Source: Polyporus tsugae
Taxonomy: Eukaryota; Basidiomycota; Agaricomycetes; Polyporales; Polyporaceae
NCBI GenBank assembly: GCA_024305745.1
Contig: JAHRBS010000013.1
Span: 1,240,001-1,304,000, forward strand
Direction of reading: 5' to 3'
DNA length: 64,000 nt
Both the position numbers and the translations under genes were made by a program. The notes beneath the pieces were generated by a model that did no database searches, was not told where the DNA came from, and worked only from the letters and a program-made list of their open reading frames with translations. How positions within the stretch are numbered: position 1 is the stretch's first letter; each line of letters begins with the position of its first letter. Positions 45,801 through 58,841 of the stretch are shown here, one piece after another.

Positions 45801-47346
45801 ACTGGCTGGCATCACCCTCGGTGCCATCGTGCAGAGCATTGCGACCCTCATCATCGGCTACATTATCGGTCTCTCGTTCAACTGGCAGCTCGGTCTCATT
45901 GGTGTTGCGTGCACACCTGTTTTGGTCTCGGCTGGGTACATTCGTCTCGTGAGTCTCTGCGCTTTTCGTTCATCGTAGACTTTCGTTGTGACTTATTTTA
46001 CTTGGTTGACAGCGCGTTGTTGTGCTCAAGGACCAGGAGAACAAGCACGCCCACGAGGCGTCCGCTCAGCTCGCCTGTGAAGCCGCCGGTGCTATCCGTA
46101 CCGTGGCGTCGCTCATCCGTGAGGATGACTGCTGCCGTCTTTACAGCGAGTCTCTCGAAGAACCCCTCCGTCGCTCGAACCGCACTGCCATCTACAGCAA
46201 CGGCATCTTCTCGCTTTCACAATCCATGTCCTTCTTTGTCATCGCCCTGGTCTTCTGGTACGGCTCCATCCTCGTCGCTGACTTCAAGCGCTCGACCTTC
46301 CAGTTCTTCATCGGTCTCATGGTCTGTTTCATCCCTTTTCACTAGTTGATGCAAGCTGACTGAACCTTTCCCCCTTTACAGTCGACGACTTTCTCGGCCA
46401 TTCAGGCCGGCAACGTGTTCTCGTTCGTCCCGGACATCTCCTCGGCGAAGTCGGCGGCGTCTGACGTCATCAGGCTGCTCGACTCCACGCCTGAGATCGA
46501 TGCCGAGTCCCCCGAGGGTGAGATCCCGAAGAACGTCACGGGCCGTATCCGGTTCGAGAACGTGCATTTCCGCTACCCGACCCGCCCCGGTGTACGTGTG
46601 CTCCGCGACCTCAACCTCACCGTCGAGCCCGGCACCTACGTCGCTCTCGTCGGCGCCAGTGGTTGCGGGAAGAGCACGACGATCCAACTTATCGAGCGTT
46701 TCTACGACCCGCTGGCTGGCACGGTCTACCTCGACGAGCAGCCCATCACGCAGTACAACGTCTCGGAGTATCGCAAGCACATCGCCCTCGTGTCGCAGGA
46801 GCCCACGCTCTACGCCGGCACTGTCCGCTTCAACGTCCTCCTCGGTGCGACGAAGCCCAAGGAGGAGGTGACACAGCAGGAGATCGAGGACGCGTGCCGC
46901 AGCGCGAACATCCTGGACTTCATCGAGTCCCTGCCCGATGGCTTCGACACCCAAGTCGGCGGCAAGGGCTCGCAGCTCTCCGGTGGTCAGAAGCAGCGTA
47001 TCGCCATCGCTCGTGCTCTCCTCCGCAACCCGAAAGTGCTGTTGCTGGACGAGGCGACATCTGCTCTCGACTCCAATTCCGAGAAGGTCGTGCAGGAGGC
47101 GCTCGACCAGGCCGCGAAGGGTCGCACGACGCTCGCTATCGCGCATCGACTGTCAACCATCCAGAACGCGGACTGCATGTACGTAGCTTGCTTCCGTTGC
47201 TTCTCTTCATGTCCCTGATGCCATTCTCCCGCAGTTACTTCATTAAGGATGGTGCTGTCAGTGAAGCTGGCACGCACGACGAGCTTCTCACACTCAAGGG
47301 TGGTTACTACGAGTACGTGCAGCTACAGGCGCTGAGTAAGAAGTAG
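42877..47346 (+). CDS. Full-size ABCB (P-glycoprotein/MDR-type) ABC transporter
   Basis: About 1,330 residues in the order TMD1-NBD1-TMD2-NBD2 after a cytosolic N-terminus (MAANSPHSSSTSEKAAISNP). TMD1 has TINALGLVAAAASGAAQ, PLMSLLFGRLTQDFVSFG and RAILRQDIAFFDNVGAGEVA. NBD1: Walker A GASGSGKST, Q-loop SQEPTLFATTI, signature LSGGQKQRIAIARA, Walker B ILLLDEATSALD, H-loop AHRLSTIKDA. A charged linker follows. TMD2 has FRAILRQDIEFFDKDENNTG. NBD2: GASGCGKST, SQEPTLYAGTV, LSGGQKQRIAIARALLR, VLLLDEATSALD, AHRLSTIQNA. Both ATP sites look canonical. About eight short introns lie mainly in the first TMD and near TMD2/NBD2. By family it is an ATP-driven exporter of hydrophobic drugs or lipids in the plasma membrane; the farnesylated-pheromone exporter Ste6 is in the same family but substrate cannot be told here. 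Confidence 0.92.
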
Positions 47347-47998
47347 AGCGCGCGGATACGGACTGTGGACTCTCGTACGTTTTTACTCTCTTATTGGTCG
47401 CTATCGAACTCGTCTAGAAGCAGCTGTATAGTGCCCACCGCTCCAAGTGTATGCTTAGCGTTTTTCTTAATATCCGTTACCCTATTACCCGCCTCCTCAT
47501 CCCATCCCCTATCGCTCCACCTTGAGGCCCTTGGAGTCGACTTTGACGCATATCCCTCCCTTAGCGTCCCCGATACTCTACCTGCCAGTGCTCGTCTACC
47601 CTTCACATCATCTCCCATGACGTGTCACCGTGCAATCTTGTTCACCCATTCACTTACCTTGTCGGGCGATTCCTCATAGAGCCTTGTGCACGTGGAGTTA
47701 TGTAGCACCTTGCACGAATCTAGAGAATGCGCCATGGATAATAATTCTGGAGTACTGCAACTCCGCGAAACTGGGCAACGACTGGTTACGACAGCTCACG
47801 TGCATTTCAAGTTACCATGTACTATTCCCTGCTCTCAACGAGGTTTCCCATAGAGCTCTTGTTCGTCGTAAGATGTCAACAGCGCTAGCGAGAGCAAGCA
47901 GCACTGGGTAATACACCATGCAAATCCCAACGGACGTCGCGTCAGGACAGAACTCGGGGCCCGCCAGGAACTGGCCCCGCAACGCTTCTGCGTCGATC
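47347..47998. other. Intergenic region between ABC transporter and FunK1 relic; nothing seen
   Basis: Only short unconserved frames. It probably contains the 3' untranslated region of the transporter gene and convergent 3' sequence of the kinase relic. Confidence 0.45.
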
Positions 47999-50523
47999 TC
48001 AGTCTATATATCTGACCGACGATCTCCTGGCGGATTCCGAAGTTGCGCGTCCACGCGCGGGTCCTTTGGATGTGTATCCAGTGCTAGCTACAGTCCGCTT
48101 CCGGCCCTTCCTCGCGTTCTTTGACTTGTCCTGACTCGGAACTGCCCGCCCTCGCTTCGCCGCTTCCCTCTCTTTCCGCTTCTTCTCCCGCGCTTCCCTC
48201 TTCATCTTCTCCTCCAGCCGTACACTGTGCTTTGAGCCACTTGATCCAGGCACCCCCTGTCCTGAACCCCGCGAGCGCTTCGTGCCGCGGGTATCGTCAT
48301 TGGACACAGGCAATGGCCGTTTCCTCAACGTCAACGTCCGACCGCCATGGTTGGACGACGGACCAGGAGAAGGGAGTGGGGAATAATAGAGGGGACGGCG
48401 TCTCGTCTTCTAGTACGTACGAGGGGAGGACTTGCACGCATCGGTTGCCTTGTTCCAACTCATAACGGTGGTCCGAGTCATGCTGTTCACGGTCTTCCCG
48501 GTTCCCCCTCGCACCGGATGCAGTGAATGCAATCCACCGATGCCGAGTCCGAATGGCGGGTCCGAATGGCATCTTCTCATCGAAAAAATTATCGAGGGTG
48601 CTCTCAAGCTGCATCGAAGAACGATTGTGTCCCTGATATATCAGCGTGCAGAATAGGACAACATAAAACAAAGCCTCCATGTCGTCCTGAAATGCGTGCT
48701 TTAAATGATCGCTGTCGAAGTTGAGCATTCGCATTGACATACAGTAAAACGCCACGTGCCCTGCAAGATTCTGAGCGAGGGTAGAAAGGATTCGCATGAC
48801 CACTCACGGCCCGTCCAACCTCCAATGCTTCGCCGACATGATCCACTGTGCATGATGCCTCCCAGTCAATCAAGTACCCTTGACGAGTTGAGTGATCTGG
48901 ATCCTTGACCAGAATAATATTCCCCAGACTGATATCTCTATGAATGCGAGAATCCTTCGCTAACGCGTCCCGCATGGCTGCAGAGTATAGATGGTTTATA
49001 GGCGAGATATATGTGGACGTATCAATGAACACATCATAGCATGCACAAAGGAGCTCATCGGTGCCGCGGAGACTTGAAATAGCTTGAAAGTCCATCACCG
49101 ACGGTTTCGAGCACTAAATGATGATGACGTCTCCTTGATATATGAGTGTCATTGAGCTCTGTGCCCATTGACCGGGACCTGGCACGCCCAAGACGCTTGT
49201 CGCACCTCGATTTCTAACGGATGTCAGTTCAAGTACAGACCATAAGGCCAATAAAGGCGTACCACTTACTTGTTGGGGCGAGTTGGGGATGTTATCGCAA
49301 ACATCCCCATGCCAAGCTACGCGCGGAACATGACGGACTCCTTGGCTGAAGGTGTTGCAATGTATCAGCTTCCAGGTCGTCCACCGAACCGAAACGCCAA
49401 GTGTTCTTGACGAAAGTGATGCTACGAGTAACTACGTCGACAGCCCAATAGCCTCTTGTCCCTCTCCCGACGAAACGAAGCGGGGAAATGACGGGGCGGG
49501 ATATATAATATATATATCAAGGTAGCGACGCGTAGTGTCCGCGCTTCTCATGGAACCCAGACGCAGGATGTCCATGGCGTAGACCCGTCCGGGTGCGTAA
49601 TGTTCCCGAACAGCCTCCTCAACGGCCACATCGCCGACCTCGAGACTCAGTTGGACTCGAACGGCATCCTTTGCGACGTCCTGGAATAGGACCTCTTCCT
49701 CGGCTGAGTCGTGCTGGACAGTGGGGTCATGACCACGACCCGCACTTGAGATTTCCGAAAAACGCCACAGAAATGCGCATAGCAGATCGGGTTGTTGGCG
49801 AATGTCGAAAGACTCGGTGGCCACGCAACCCGATCAATCCCAACGGAGTATGCGTGCGAAAGAACCGGACATGGAGATGGAGAAGAGGAAGGTTGGGAAT
49901 AGTCGAGCGAGGATTTCCGTGACAAAGGCGACGTGCTGTCTAGGATGTGCTGACAATTTTCGTCCTTCGTGAGCTGCAAGAACTCATGGGAACCGCGGGC
50001 ATCTCGACCGATATTCGAGAGCGGGTCGATGATGAAGTCGTGCGACGGGTCCGGCTTGAGATCTATGAATAGCTCGGCATGTTCCAACTCGATGTGAGAC
50101 GAGTCGGAACTATGCATGGTTGGCAAGTTGTCAGATGCATAGCAGCAGATATCGGGTTTCATGTAGCCCGGCCTCTCGGGATGTAGGCTGCGTGTAGCGG
50201 CGACCTCGAACACGAATCTGCCACAACGAGCTCGTTTCGGCGTCTGCTTGTTCAGAGCGGGGAGTTGCGTATGTGAGATAGCACCTTCTACCACACCACA
50301 GTCCAAACGGTTATGACAACTATGTACTCACTAATTGACCGTACATATCGTCAATTGTGTCCCAGCTCAAGGGCACATTCTTGAAAGCATTCTTGCTCTG
50401 CAACCGCCCCTTCCTCCCACCGGGTACGTCCCATGGAAGAAAGAAGTCGAGGGGCTGCTGAGTCCGCATAGAACCCAACACATGATCAATGCAATCGTGG
50501 AGGTGCTGGTCGTTACGCTCCAT
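47999..50523 (-). pseudogene. FunK1-type fungal protein kinase, interrupted by a stop and frameshifts
   Basis: Pieces in FunK1 order on the minus strand: QPLDFFLPWDVPGG and KNVPLSWDTIDDMY near the N-terminus, RFVFEVAATRSLHPERPGYM, HAELFIDLKP-type segment, HVAFVTEILARLFPTFLFSI, FARILRWD then TGA at 49834-49836, SGCVATESFDIRQQPDLLCA, FLWRFSEISSAGRGHDPTV, TRGYWAVDVVTRSITFVKNT, HVPRVAWHGDVCDNIPNSPQ, HHHLVLETVGDGLSSYF, IHRDISLGNIILV (catalytic loop), YLIDWEAS (DFG equivalent, as usual in FunK1), GHVAFYCMSMRML and DDMEALFYVVLFC, and a basic tail. The TGA replaces an expected CGA (Arg). Frameshifts are apparent before HVPRVAWHGD and between GLSSYFKS and RGTDELLCACYDVF. The start at 50523 is a guess. 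FunK1 kinases are expanded in Agaricomycetes with unknown targets. Confidence 0.7.
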
Positions 50524-50836
50524 GGCAGAGTGGGGATCCAGCCATCGTGGGTGTCCAGGGCCATAGGGACATTGCACACGCACGCTTGCACACCAGGGGC
50601 CATGGTCAACAGGGGGATGGACAGGTACAAGCCAGAAGGAGGGGATCAGTCTACGAGTTGCAGAGGGATGGCGAGAGTGGTACCGGTGGGGGCGAGTTCA
50701 CGTTCTACTTACTCAACGCCACTCGACAAGCGCTCATCATAAAGGTCATGGAGTGCCACAAACCGCCCAATGGTCAAGTCATCGGTCTATGCAAAATTCC
50801 CGAGTAAATGGTGTCTGCACATGGAAGACGATCTAC

Positions 50837-53800
50837 TCACGTTTTCCTCCGTTTGCTACTCTGGCTACCCTCGAACGCATCGTCACCCTGACGCTTGCTT
50901 TTTAACCCTGCCGCCCGCATATATTCCTTCCGCTTCTCTTTGTCCTTCTCTCCCTTCTTCGCTTCCTCCTTCTCCACCTTTTTCCGATGCACAGCTCTCC
51001 GCTCCTCCTGTTTCTCGCGCCGCCTCACCACTTGATCCTTCCTCAGCGCCCTTACCTGCTGTAACAATGCCATCGCTTTCTTCTCTTCAGGTTCCATCAC
51101 CACCGCCCGTTTTTGCATGTACGTCGCACGGTGCTGCGCCTTCATCAACTTCGGCTTCGACGCGTACGGCAGGGCGGCCTGCAATTTCTTCGGCACTTTG
51201 AGCGGGTTAAAGCGCCTGGCAGGCCGCTCAACACGCTTGTACGTCGAATTGACGTCCGTGGGAGTCTTCAGGCCCTCCTCGCGCCGTACCTGGCCCGTAA
51301 GACGCATCCCCTCCCAGTGCTCCTTGTTCGAGAGCAGCAAGGACGTCACCGGATTGTAGAACTTGCGTGGCTGGATCGAGTACCACGCGCGGAGGAAGAC
51401 AATATCTGGAACAAAGCAACAGCGTCTCCATGAGCACACACCATCAAACAAGCATGGCAGTCGGACGCTAGCCATGCGACGCCTCAAGACTAAGGGGACG
51501 TGAGAACGCACCGCTCATGAGAATCTTGTCTTCGAACGTCGCCCGGAACGCGCCATCGGGCTTGGGGAGGGCCTTCTTGATCTGTCCCCTAATCCCCGAC
51601 ACGGTGCGGATGTTGGCGCCCTCGAACTTGGCGACCTCGAGCGCTGAGTTGAACATGTCCTTGATGAACGCAGTGTTCTTGAATATCTTGAACGGCACCC
51701 CAGTCAGTTTGAGTTTCTTTACGATGCGTGTCGAGCGGTCGATGTCGAGCACGACGCCCGTCGCGCTCACGCGGAAGCCCGGCGCGTCCCGGCTGAGCGC
51801 GTTGAACGCACAGAAGCCCGTGTTCGGGAGCGAGGCGGGGCCGTAGAACGTTGCATAGCAATGCATGTGTTCGGGCGTATATTTGAGCATCCGCATGCGG
51901 ATGGAGTGGTCGTCGAGCGAGTAGATGGGCACCGTCTGGAACCGCCGCCAGCCGAGCGAGAAGATGAGGGGGTCGTTCGTCTTGAGCGTCTTCGCAAACC
52001 ACCGATGGCGCTTAATCCGGACCTGTACGTAGCCGAACCGCTCCTCAGCCGGTAGGAGGCCGCCAACAACAAGAGGGTATGTCGGGTCGAAGTTCTCCAC
52101 CATCTCCGCGGGGACGGACGTCAGCTCGAGGCGGACGTACGTGCCGGGTCGATAACCCTCCAGAAGCGCTCGTGCCTCGGGATCGACGCCTTCGAACTCG
52201 GCGCGATTGAGCTGCTGCTGGCGAGTTATCGCCTCCTTCGCCTCGGTGTAGAAGTCGGTCTTGGCTGCATCGGGCTCATCGTACTGCTCGTCAAACTTGC
52301 GCTTCAGCTCGGCCTTCTTCGCGGCGAGAGTGGCGGCATCCTTGTTCAGAGAGGGCCTAGACTCACTGTCCCCCTCACCTTTATCCTCCGCGCCCTCATC
52401 CTCGTGGGAACCGCCCTCGTCGTCCATCTCCTCGTATGGTTCACCGTTGGGGTCGAGTCCTTCGGCGGGCTGGGACGACGATGAACCAGTGATGAAGAGA
52501 TGGCTGATGGAGTCCAGCAACTCCTCGTCTTCCCACTCCAGGAGGTCTTCACCGTTGACTGGCTCCTTTGTGCGATCGAGCGTTTCCTCGGTTTTGGCTG
52601 GTGCGGTCCGCTTGATGGTAAACAAATCGTCGTCGTCCACGTTAGGCGTGTTGGGTGACGACGGCTCTCCCCCGCCATCCAGGCCAAGTATCGATTCTGG
52701 GGACGCGGTCGAGTGGTAGATGAGTTTCGTCCAATCTCGGCGTTTTCGTGTCTGCGCTGTCTCCTGGAACATAGCTTGGGCATTCTCACTGAGGTTCGCC
52801 TTCCACCGCGGGACACCTTCTTCCTCTTCCTCGGACACTTCGCCCTCCGCTTCGCCGTCACTAAGGACGTCGAACGTGTCTTCCCCTTCGAAGCGCACGA
52901 AGCGTCGAGACGGCCCAGGATCGTCATCATCCTCGCCGCCCAAGTCTGAGTCGCTGTCGGCGTAGTCGACTTGTCCACGTTTGCCTCCGCTCGATGATAG
53001 CCCTTGCATGGACCGCCGCACCGTTCGCGGAGCTAAGCGACCTCGGTCCCCAACGTTTTCCTCGTCCTCCGCAATCTCGGATCCATCGCCCTCAATGTCT
53101 TCCTCGGAACCGAGGCCCTCGTCCTCCTCCCCGTCGAGCTCCTCGTCCTCGTCCTCGTCCTCGTCTTCTTCTTCTTCGCTATAGCCATCCTCTTCCGAGC
53201 CCGACTCGCCCGAGGAGGCACTGTTCGACCGTAAGGTACTCGGGCCCGCTTCAGCGTGGACAGCGAGAGGGCGCGATGATGAGCCGAAGAGTCTAATCTG
53301 GCTCCTCGCCACCGCATCTTCTAGCGTCGCGTTCACGTCTTGGAGGTCGAGAACCATCTGCTCTCCTTCTCCGGGATCTGTCGGAGTGTGAGGTTAAAGG
53401 CGCAGGTTAACGTTTAGCGGCGTTTGTGGGTTTTGAACGCATAAAATGCACAATCTCACTTTCTACACCGCCTTTGGTGAAGTTTCCGGGGACGTTGATG
53501 TATACGGCGTCCTTGTCGTAGATGACGCCGCCGACGTCGCTCATGGGAGCGTGGATAAGCAATTTCTTCTTTTCGCTCAGCTTCCGCCGCTTCTCCGACT
53601 CGGCGTCGGGTAGAGGACATGGGTCACCGAGGATCTGAACGCTCTTCACGTCGAGGTCACCGACCCCAGGGACGTGAACCTTGGTCCCAAGCCGGTAGTT
53701 GGTGCCGCGCAGATAACCATAGAGAGTGACCGTCCGGTCACACTTGCCTTGAGACGCCCGGACCTCCTCACGTGGAGTGAGGTCCTCGAAACGGTCGGCT

Positions 53801-54658
53801 AGCATGTAAGGGTGTTGGTTTCGGAAGACGAGGGGGCGGAACTTCATGACGGAGATGAAGCGGGAGAGGTTGAGGATTTCGGTGTCGGGATAACGTCCGT
53901 TAAGGACGCCGGAGAGGTAGAAGAGCTTAGCACCTTGGTAGATCTCGGTCCAAAAGCGCTTTTTCAAGGCCTTCTTGGTCGCACGGAGAGTAGCGGCTTT
54001 CTTGACGAGGTCAAGGTGGGTGAGGACGCCGATGACTTTGGGGAAACCGTGGGCTTGTAGAACATTGAGGAACTCGAACGTTTCCTGGCAGAGGATTAGG
54101 GGGGACGAAATACGAGAAAGGTATACGACGCACCATCTCGAAGCCATAGGAGCCGTCGATCATGAGGAGAACCAAGTCTGCGACCTTGGCAATGTCGATC
54201 ATGGAGTTGAGATCATTATTGCATTCGACGAAGGTGATGCGTTTCTTCTTGCCGCTGACGACGGTTACGGGGCCATGTATATGGTTGAGGGTCTGCTTGG
54301 TGTAGCGCCTGATGAGGGATTTCATCAGGGTGGTTTTGCCGACGCCGGGAGGACCGACGACAGCAACGACAGTGGGAGGGGGCTGGTCATCGGGGGTACG
54401 GTCGACGAGAGGGACATGGAGGCGAGTCTGGTCGCGCTCAGTAGTACGACGGCCTTGTCTGTCTGCATTACGGCCGGACCTGGGGGCAAACGCCTACAGG
54501 AAAAGGTGAGCGGCGAGTAAACATACAAGGGGGAAGGAGCGGGCCTTTTCGTTGAAGCCGTGCTGCTTCTCCTTTCCTTTTCCCTTGGCGGACTTTTTCT
54601 TGTTGGCCTTTGCGCCAGACTGGGCCGGGCGATGTGCCTTGTGTGTCTGCGAGTCCAT
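50837..54658 (-). CDS. BMS1: Ribosome biogenesis GTPase Bms1
   Basis: About 1,100 residues. Start at 54658 gives [20 protein letters not shown], a basic nucleolar-type N-terminus, then after a short intron [16 protein letters not shown] and the P-loop [20 protein letters not shown]. Further GTPase-domain marks are [33 protein letters not shown] and [11 protein letters not shown]. Next come [20 protein letters not shown] and an intron joining FTKGGVE to [19 protein letters not shown] long acidic Glu/Asp region lies at about 53.0-53.2 kb, followed by the conserved C-terminal domain ([79 protein letters not shown]) and a basic tail ending ...SSKRRKT. Bms1 binds U3 snoRNP and Rcl1 and acts in the small-subunit processome. 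Confidence 0.93.
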
Positions 54659-54924
54659 GGGAGGAGAGGGAGGCGAGGACTGAAGCAGCCTGAGCGTGTG
54701 GCTTGGACCTCTTGGAGGATGAGATGGGCGCCTATGAAAAATGGGGGGACTATGACTCTGAGGTTAGGGTTGGAACACACGGCCACGTGAGGAGCGCGTC
54801 GTTGTTTAAGGGCGGGCGCCTGTGTTTGAACTTGGACCACGGCCACGGCCCCCACGGTCACTCCTTGTCTGCTCAGCGTCGAGCTCTTGCGCTCCCATCG
54901 CCTCTCTGCGATACCTTCCACACC
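54659..54924. promoter_or_regulatory. Bidirectional promoter between BMS1 and the Cep57-like gene
   Basis: Only 266 bp separate the two start codons, so both genes must share this region. It includes a GC-rich GGCCACGGCCCCCACGG stretch near 54840. No TATA box is evident. Confidence 0.55.
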
Positions 54925-57900
54925 ATGTCGAGGCGGTCAGCCCATCTCGACTTCTCCATCAGGGGCGACGAGCTTGAGCAGCAGCGTGTTCAGCTCGAAC
55001 ACAATCTACAGCATACCGACCTCTCCCTCCACCTCTCCTCCACCCCAGACGAGTACTCCGACGTCGAGTACCCTCGCCACGCCTCCGTTCCCTCTCCACC
55101 CTTCTCCGCCTTTGCCTCCTTCGACCACCGCTCTGCAGATGACTATGACCCCCACGAACAGAGCAGATTCCACGCATGGTCCTACCACACCGACGACGGT
55201 GTTCAGCCCTACGCCGCAGAGTCCCTCTCCACAGCCGCACACCACGCAAGCGCGCTCACCATCAGTGCAGGTCTGGGGGGTGGTCGAGGTGCAAGAAGAG
55301 ATCTCAGCTTCAGCGGCGCAGAGTATGACCCCGACCGTCCCCTCCAGGGCATCATGGCCGGTATAGCGGGTCGCGTCAACGGTTTCGATGCCAACTCCAC
55401 AAAGTCAAGGCAGATCGTCAGTGCATTCCTCGCCTCTCTCCGCACCATCATCGTTCATTTCGTCCATTTTACAGACTGCAAGCGTCGTCGACTTCGATCC
55501 CCTCGTCGTCGACGATACTGCCGAGCTTGACCGTGTTCTCCAATCAGGACACGCACCACCCCACACAATACGCCCTACCCGTTCCACGTCCTCCTCTTCG
55601 AGCTCCGATGTGACCGAACCTATCTCTCCTCAGCCACAACAGGACTCACGGCCACGTCTGGCAGACGCTCTCAGTCACCTCACCTTTTCGCCCAAGCGGC
55701 CACGAAGCGCACAAGGGTTCGCATCGCCCCGTATGCCCAACGTCACCATCCGAAGTTCAACCCCCGATCGCTCTGCCATCGCTCGACACCTACCCGCATC
55801 TACCCCACGGCCGCAGCGCAGGATGAACCAGTCCCTCTCCTACGCCCAACACAGCGTCAGCCCATCGCACGGGCACACTGAGCCCGAAGTGCAGATCACG
55901 CCCGCCACGCCTTCCCTCCGACAGTCCCGTCGAGAGCAGCAGCCAGACGATTCGTCCAAGTTCACCGCAATGGCCCGCGGGTTAGCGCGGGAGATCGAGG
56001 CGGAGGCTGACGCGGTTATGAAGCGCAACCCGCGACAACCCGCGGCGGAAGCGACACCGCGGGCGGCGTACCGCCACAGCACAATCCCTGCAAGGAAGCA
56101 CCAGCACCAGCGCAGTCCTCTGAAGCACATGATGAGCGAGAACCCGGAGAAGATGTCGTTCGCTGCCACGCCATTCAAGAAAAGCGTGCAGCTCCCGGAT
56201 GTGACCGGACTCACTTCGGCCGTTGCATCTCCGGCGAAAGTGGATGTGGAATTCTATGGGTACGATCCTCGGGACACCACAGAAACGGAAGGTATGTTTG
56301 GATATATTGATATCTGACCACCAGTCTCTCACTCCGTTCTAGCGCGTCTCATTGCCACTTTGGGCATCGTCCAGAACAAGCTCGGTCACCTCGAGGCAGA
56401 AAACAGCGTGTCGCGACGACGCGTTCGGGAACTGGAGCTCGAGCTTGAGGCGTGCAAGAAGGAGGTTGTGCGGGAACGAACGCGGATTCTGGAGCATGAG
56501 CAAAGCATCACCAGGGACGGCGAACCGCAGGCGAGCAAGAAACGCGTGGTCAGTCAGCGTGAGCGCGTGCAGCAACCGCAACAGCAACAAAAGAAGACAG
56601 AGGAAGACCAGGCAGAGCTTGCCGCTGCAGAGGCACGGTACAAGGCTGCCGTCGAGGAGAAGAAAGGTGAACAGCTCCAGCAGTGACCCATACTCACCAA
56701 TATCAGATCACTGACTCAAGTCTTGCAGCCCTGGAGGCTTTAATCACGACCCTCCGCACACACCTCACGCGACTAACAGCCGAGCTGTCCGAACATAAGC
56801 AACTCCTGCTCGAGCTCCGTTCCCTCCGGGACTCTGATGCACGCGCACTGGCAGAAAAGAGCAAGGACGTTGACAAGCTGAGGCAGGAGGTCGAGCGGCT
56901 CGCAGGCGAAGTCGAGGTTCTTCGCGGAGTTGTTGAGGAGGGCCTAAAAGAACGGCGAGGCTTCCGAGAGCACTCTACCAGCCACGAACAAGAGTCTGCC
57001 ACGGAGACCGCCGAGCACAGCAGTGAGGACGAGAGCGAGGTCGAGGAGCCCCTGGTCCAGGCGCAGCAACCGCAACCGCAACAGCCGACAATCCATTCAT
57101 TGGATGAAAGCGAAGACGAGGTCACCGAGGAGGAGTCGATCAGCCGCCGCTCCCCTACTCCTTCCCCGCGACGGAGGCTGGATATAAGCGCAGCGGACAG
57201 GACAACGCGAACGGATCGTGCGACGGTCGCGTCCTCTCAAGGCCCAAGTGTCGCCACGAATCCGAATGCATCCAAACCCTTCCTGGACGAGGAAGAGGTT
57301 AGCCGCATCACACAGGAAGTCGAGGAGCGCCGATCGGAGCGCTCCATTCAGTCCCGTTCGCAAGAGAGCTCTCAATCTGCCTCCGAATCCCAGGAAGCAT
57401 CACGAAGCTGGTCGAGGCAGCCCATGCCTAGCCAGTCCCGCAGAGTCTCGCGCGTGGGCTCGCCGTCGATGATGCTCGAGCCCAACGCTTCGGGTTCAAC
57501 TGCTGCCCAAAACCTCGTCCCCCAGCTCGAGCACTCCGTCCGCTTCACTGCCGAACCCAGCCGCCGCCCGACATCCCCGCCCCTCGACACCACACAAGCA
57601 CAGTCCCAGCCCCGACCGACGGCACCCACCCCTGCCGCCGCCCAGCGTTCCGCGAGCCAGAAGCGCAGGGCCCACAGTGCACCTCAGGCGGAGGGCGAGT
57701 CGGCGTTCCCGCAGATCCGCGGGACGCATCTCGAGCGACTGTTCTTCTCCGCCCCTGAACACAACGCCGAGACGTGCACCGTCTGCCACCGGAGACGACG
57801 ACGCCCGGCTGAGGTCGAGCAGGCCGCGTCGTGGTTGAGGGAGCACCAGCGGCACTGGGCCGAGGATAACGAGGACGAAGGTTTCGTGGAGGGTCCGGAC

Positions 57901-58429
57901 GATGCGCGGGATCGGAGGGCGTATGCAGCCAAGGCTGCTAGGGTCCGGGAGGGCGATCGCGTGCCGCCACAGACTGTGCTAGCGCGGGTGCTGCGGGAGC
58001 TCGAGGATGACTTTACGCATTACAAGAGGTGCGTCTACAAAACCGACCCTCCCTTGACTCCTTCAGCTGTTTACTGACTACACCGACGTCGTTAGCATAT
58101 ACGTGGAGCTTGCGGATCAGTATAAAGACATGGATCCTGTATCCAACGTTGTCAAACGGAACGTCCTTGCCGACCATTTACGAGAAGTCATCGATATCCT
58201 TGAGCAGAAAGTGAGGGTTTATCACTCCCGGCTGAGTAGGCTGATGCTGACCTTGATTTCTATGATGTAGGGCAACCAGATAGCGTCGTTGTACGACCTG
58301 TTGACATTCAAGGACAAACCGGTCGGCGAGTCCGTTGTTCCAGACAAGGCTGCCAACTCGAGGCATGTCCTCCCAAATGTCGCTGCGTCCCAAGGACGCG
58401 TTCCAGTCCGCAGATATCCTAGTTCATAG
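54925..58429 (+). CDS. Cep57/Ppc89-like spindle pole body or microtubule-organising protein
   Basis: About 1,050 residues starting MSRRSAHLDFSIRGDELEQQ. The N-terminal part is disordered and Ser/Pro-rich with VDVEFYGYDPRDTTETE before the first coiled coil. Coiled coils: LIATLGIVQNKLGHLEAENS through the following RVRELELELEACKKEVVRER, and after an intron LEALITTLRTHLTRLTAELS through DVDKLRQEVERLAGEVEVLR. A Ser/Glu-rich spacer follows. The C-terminal block has GTHLERLFFSAPEHNAETCT with CTVCHRRRRR, VLARVLRELEDDFTHYKS, IYVELADQYKDMDPVSNV, VLADHLREVIDILEQKGNQI and a final LLTFKDKPV, as in the Cep57 microtubule-binding domain of fungal proteins such as fission yeast Ppc89. Stop at 58427-58429. Role by homology is in spindle pole body structure; the assignment is by recognised pattern only. 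Confidence 0.7.
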
Positions 58430-58841
58430 CCCGATTTATGTCCAATATGATTGATCGCAACTAGGTAGATGCTGATTTGACTGCTGCCGACTGTCCTCGG
58501 GGACTAGCCTCATTGTATATCGTCAACAAACACGCGTTTACACTATGTATCATACTGTAGCTTAGCAGGCACCTACCATAACATATTGGACGCTCTCGAG
58601 TCGATTGTTGTCGTTGCAAATTCCATTACACTTCCAATTGAATAGAATCCATTTCGTTTCTTGGTCAGAACATATATATATCGACAGACTCCGACTCGAA
58701 GCCAAGATCAACACCCCTTCGAATTTGTGAGATATCTGCTTCGGTGGAGCTTTCGACTGTACCCATGCATTCCCGTATCTGCACTCAAGGAACCATCCAT
58801 CATTCATAGCATATACAGAGCCATCCTTAACCAACGGTTCC
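58430..58841. other. Convergent 3' intergenic region
   Basis: AT-rich sequence between the stops of two convergent genes, with no conserved frame. Confidence 0.5.

Noticed and set aside
52261..53296. Plus-strand frames opposite the BMS1 acidic region
   Set aside because: Poly-Ser and Pro/Arg-rich shadows of the Glu/Asp-rich stretch.
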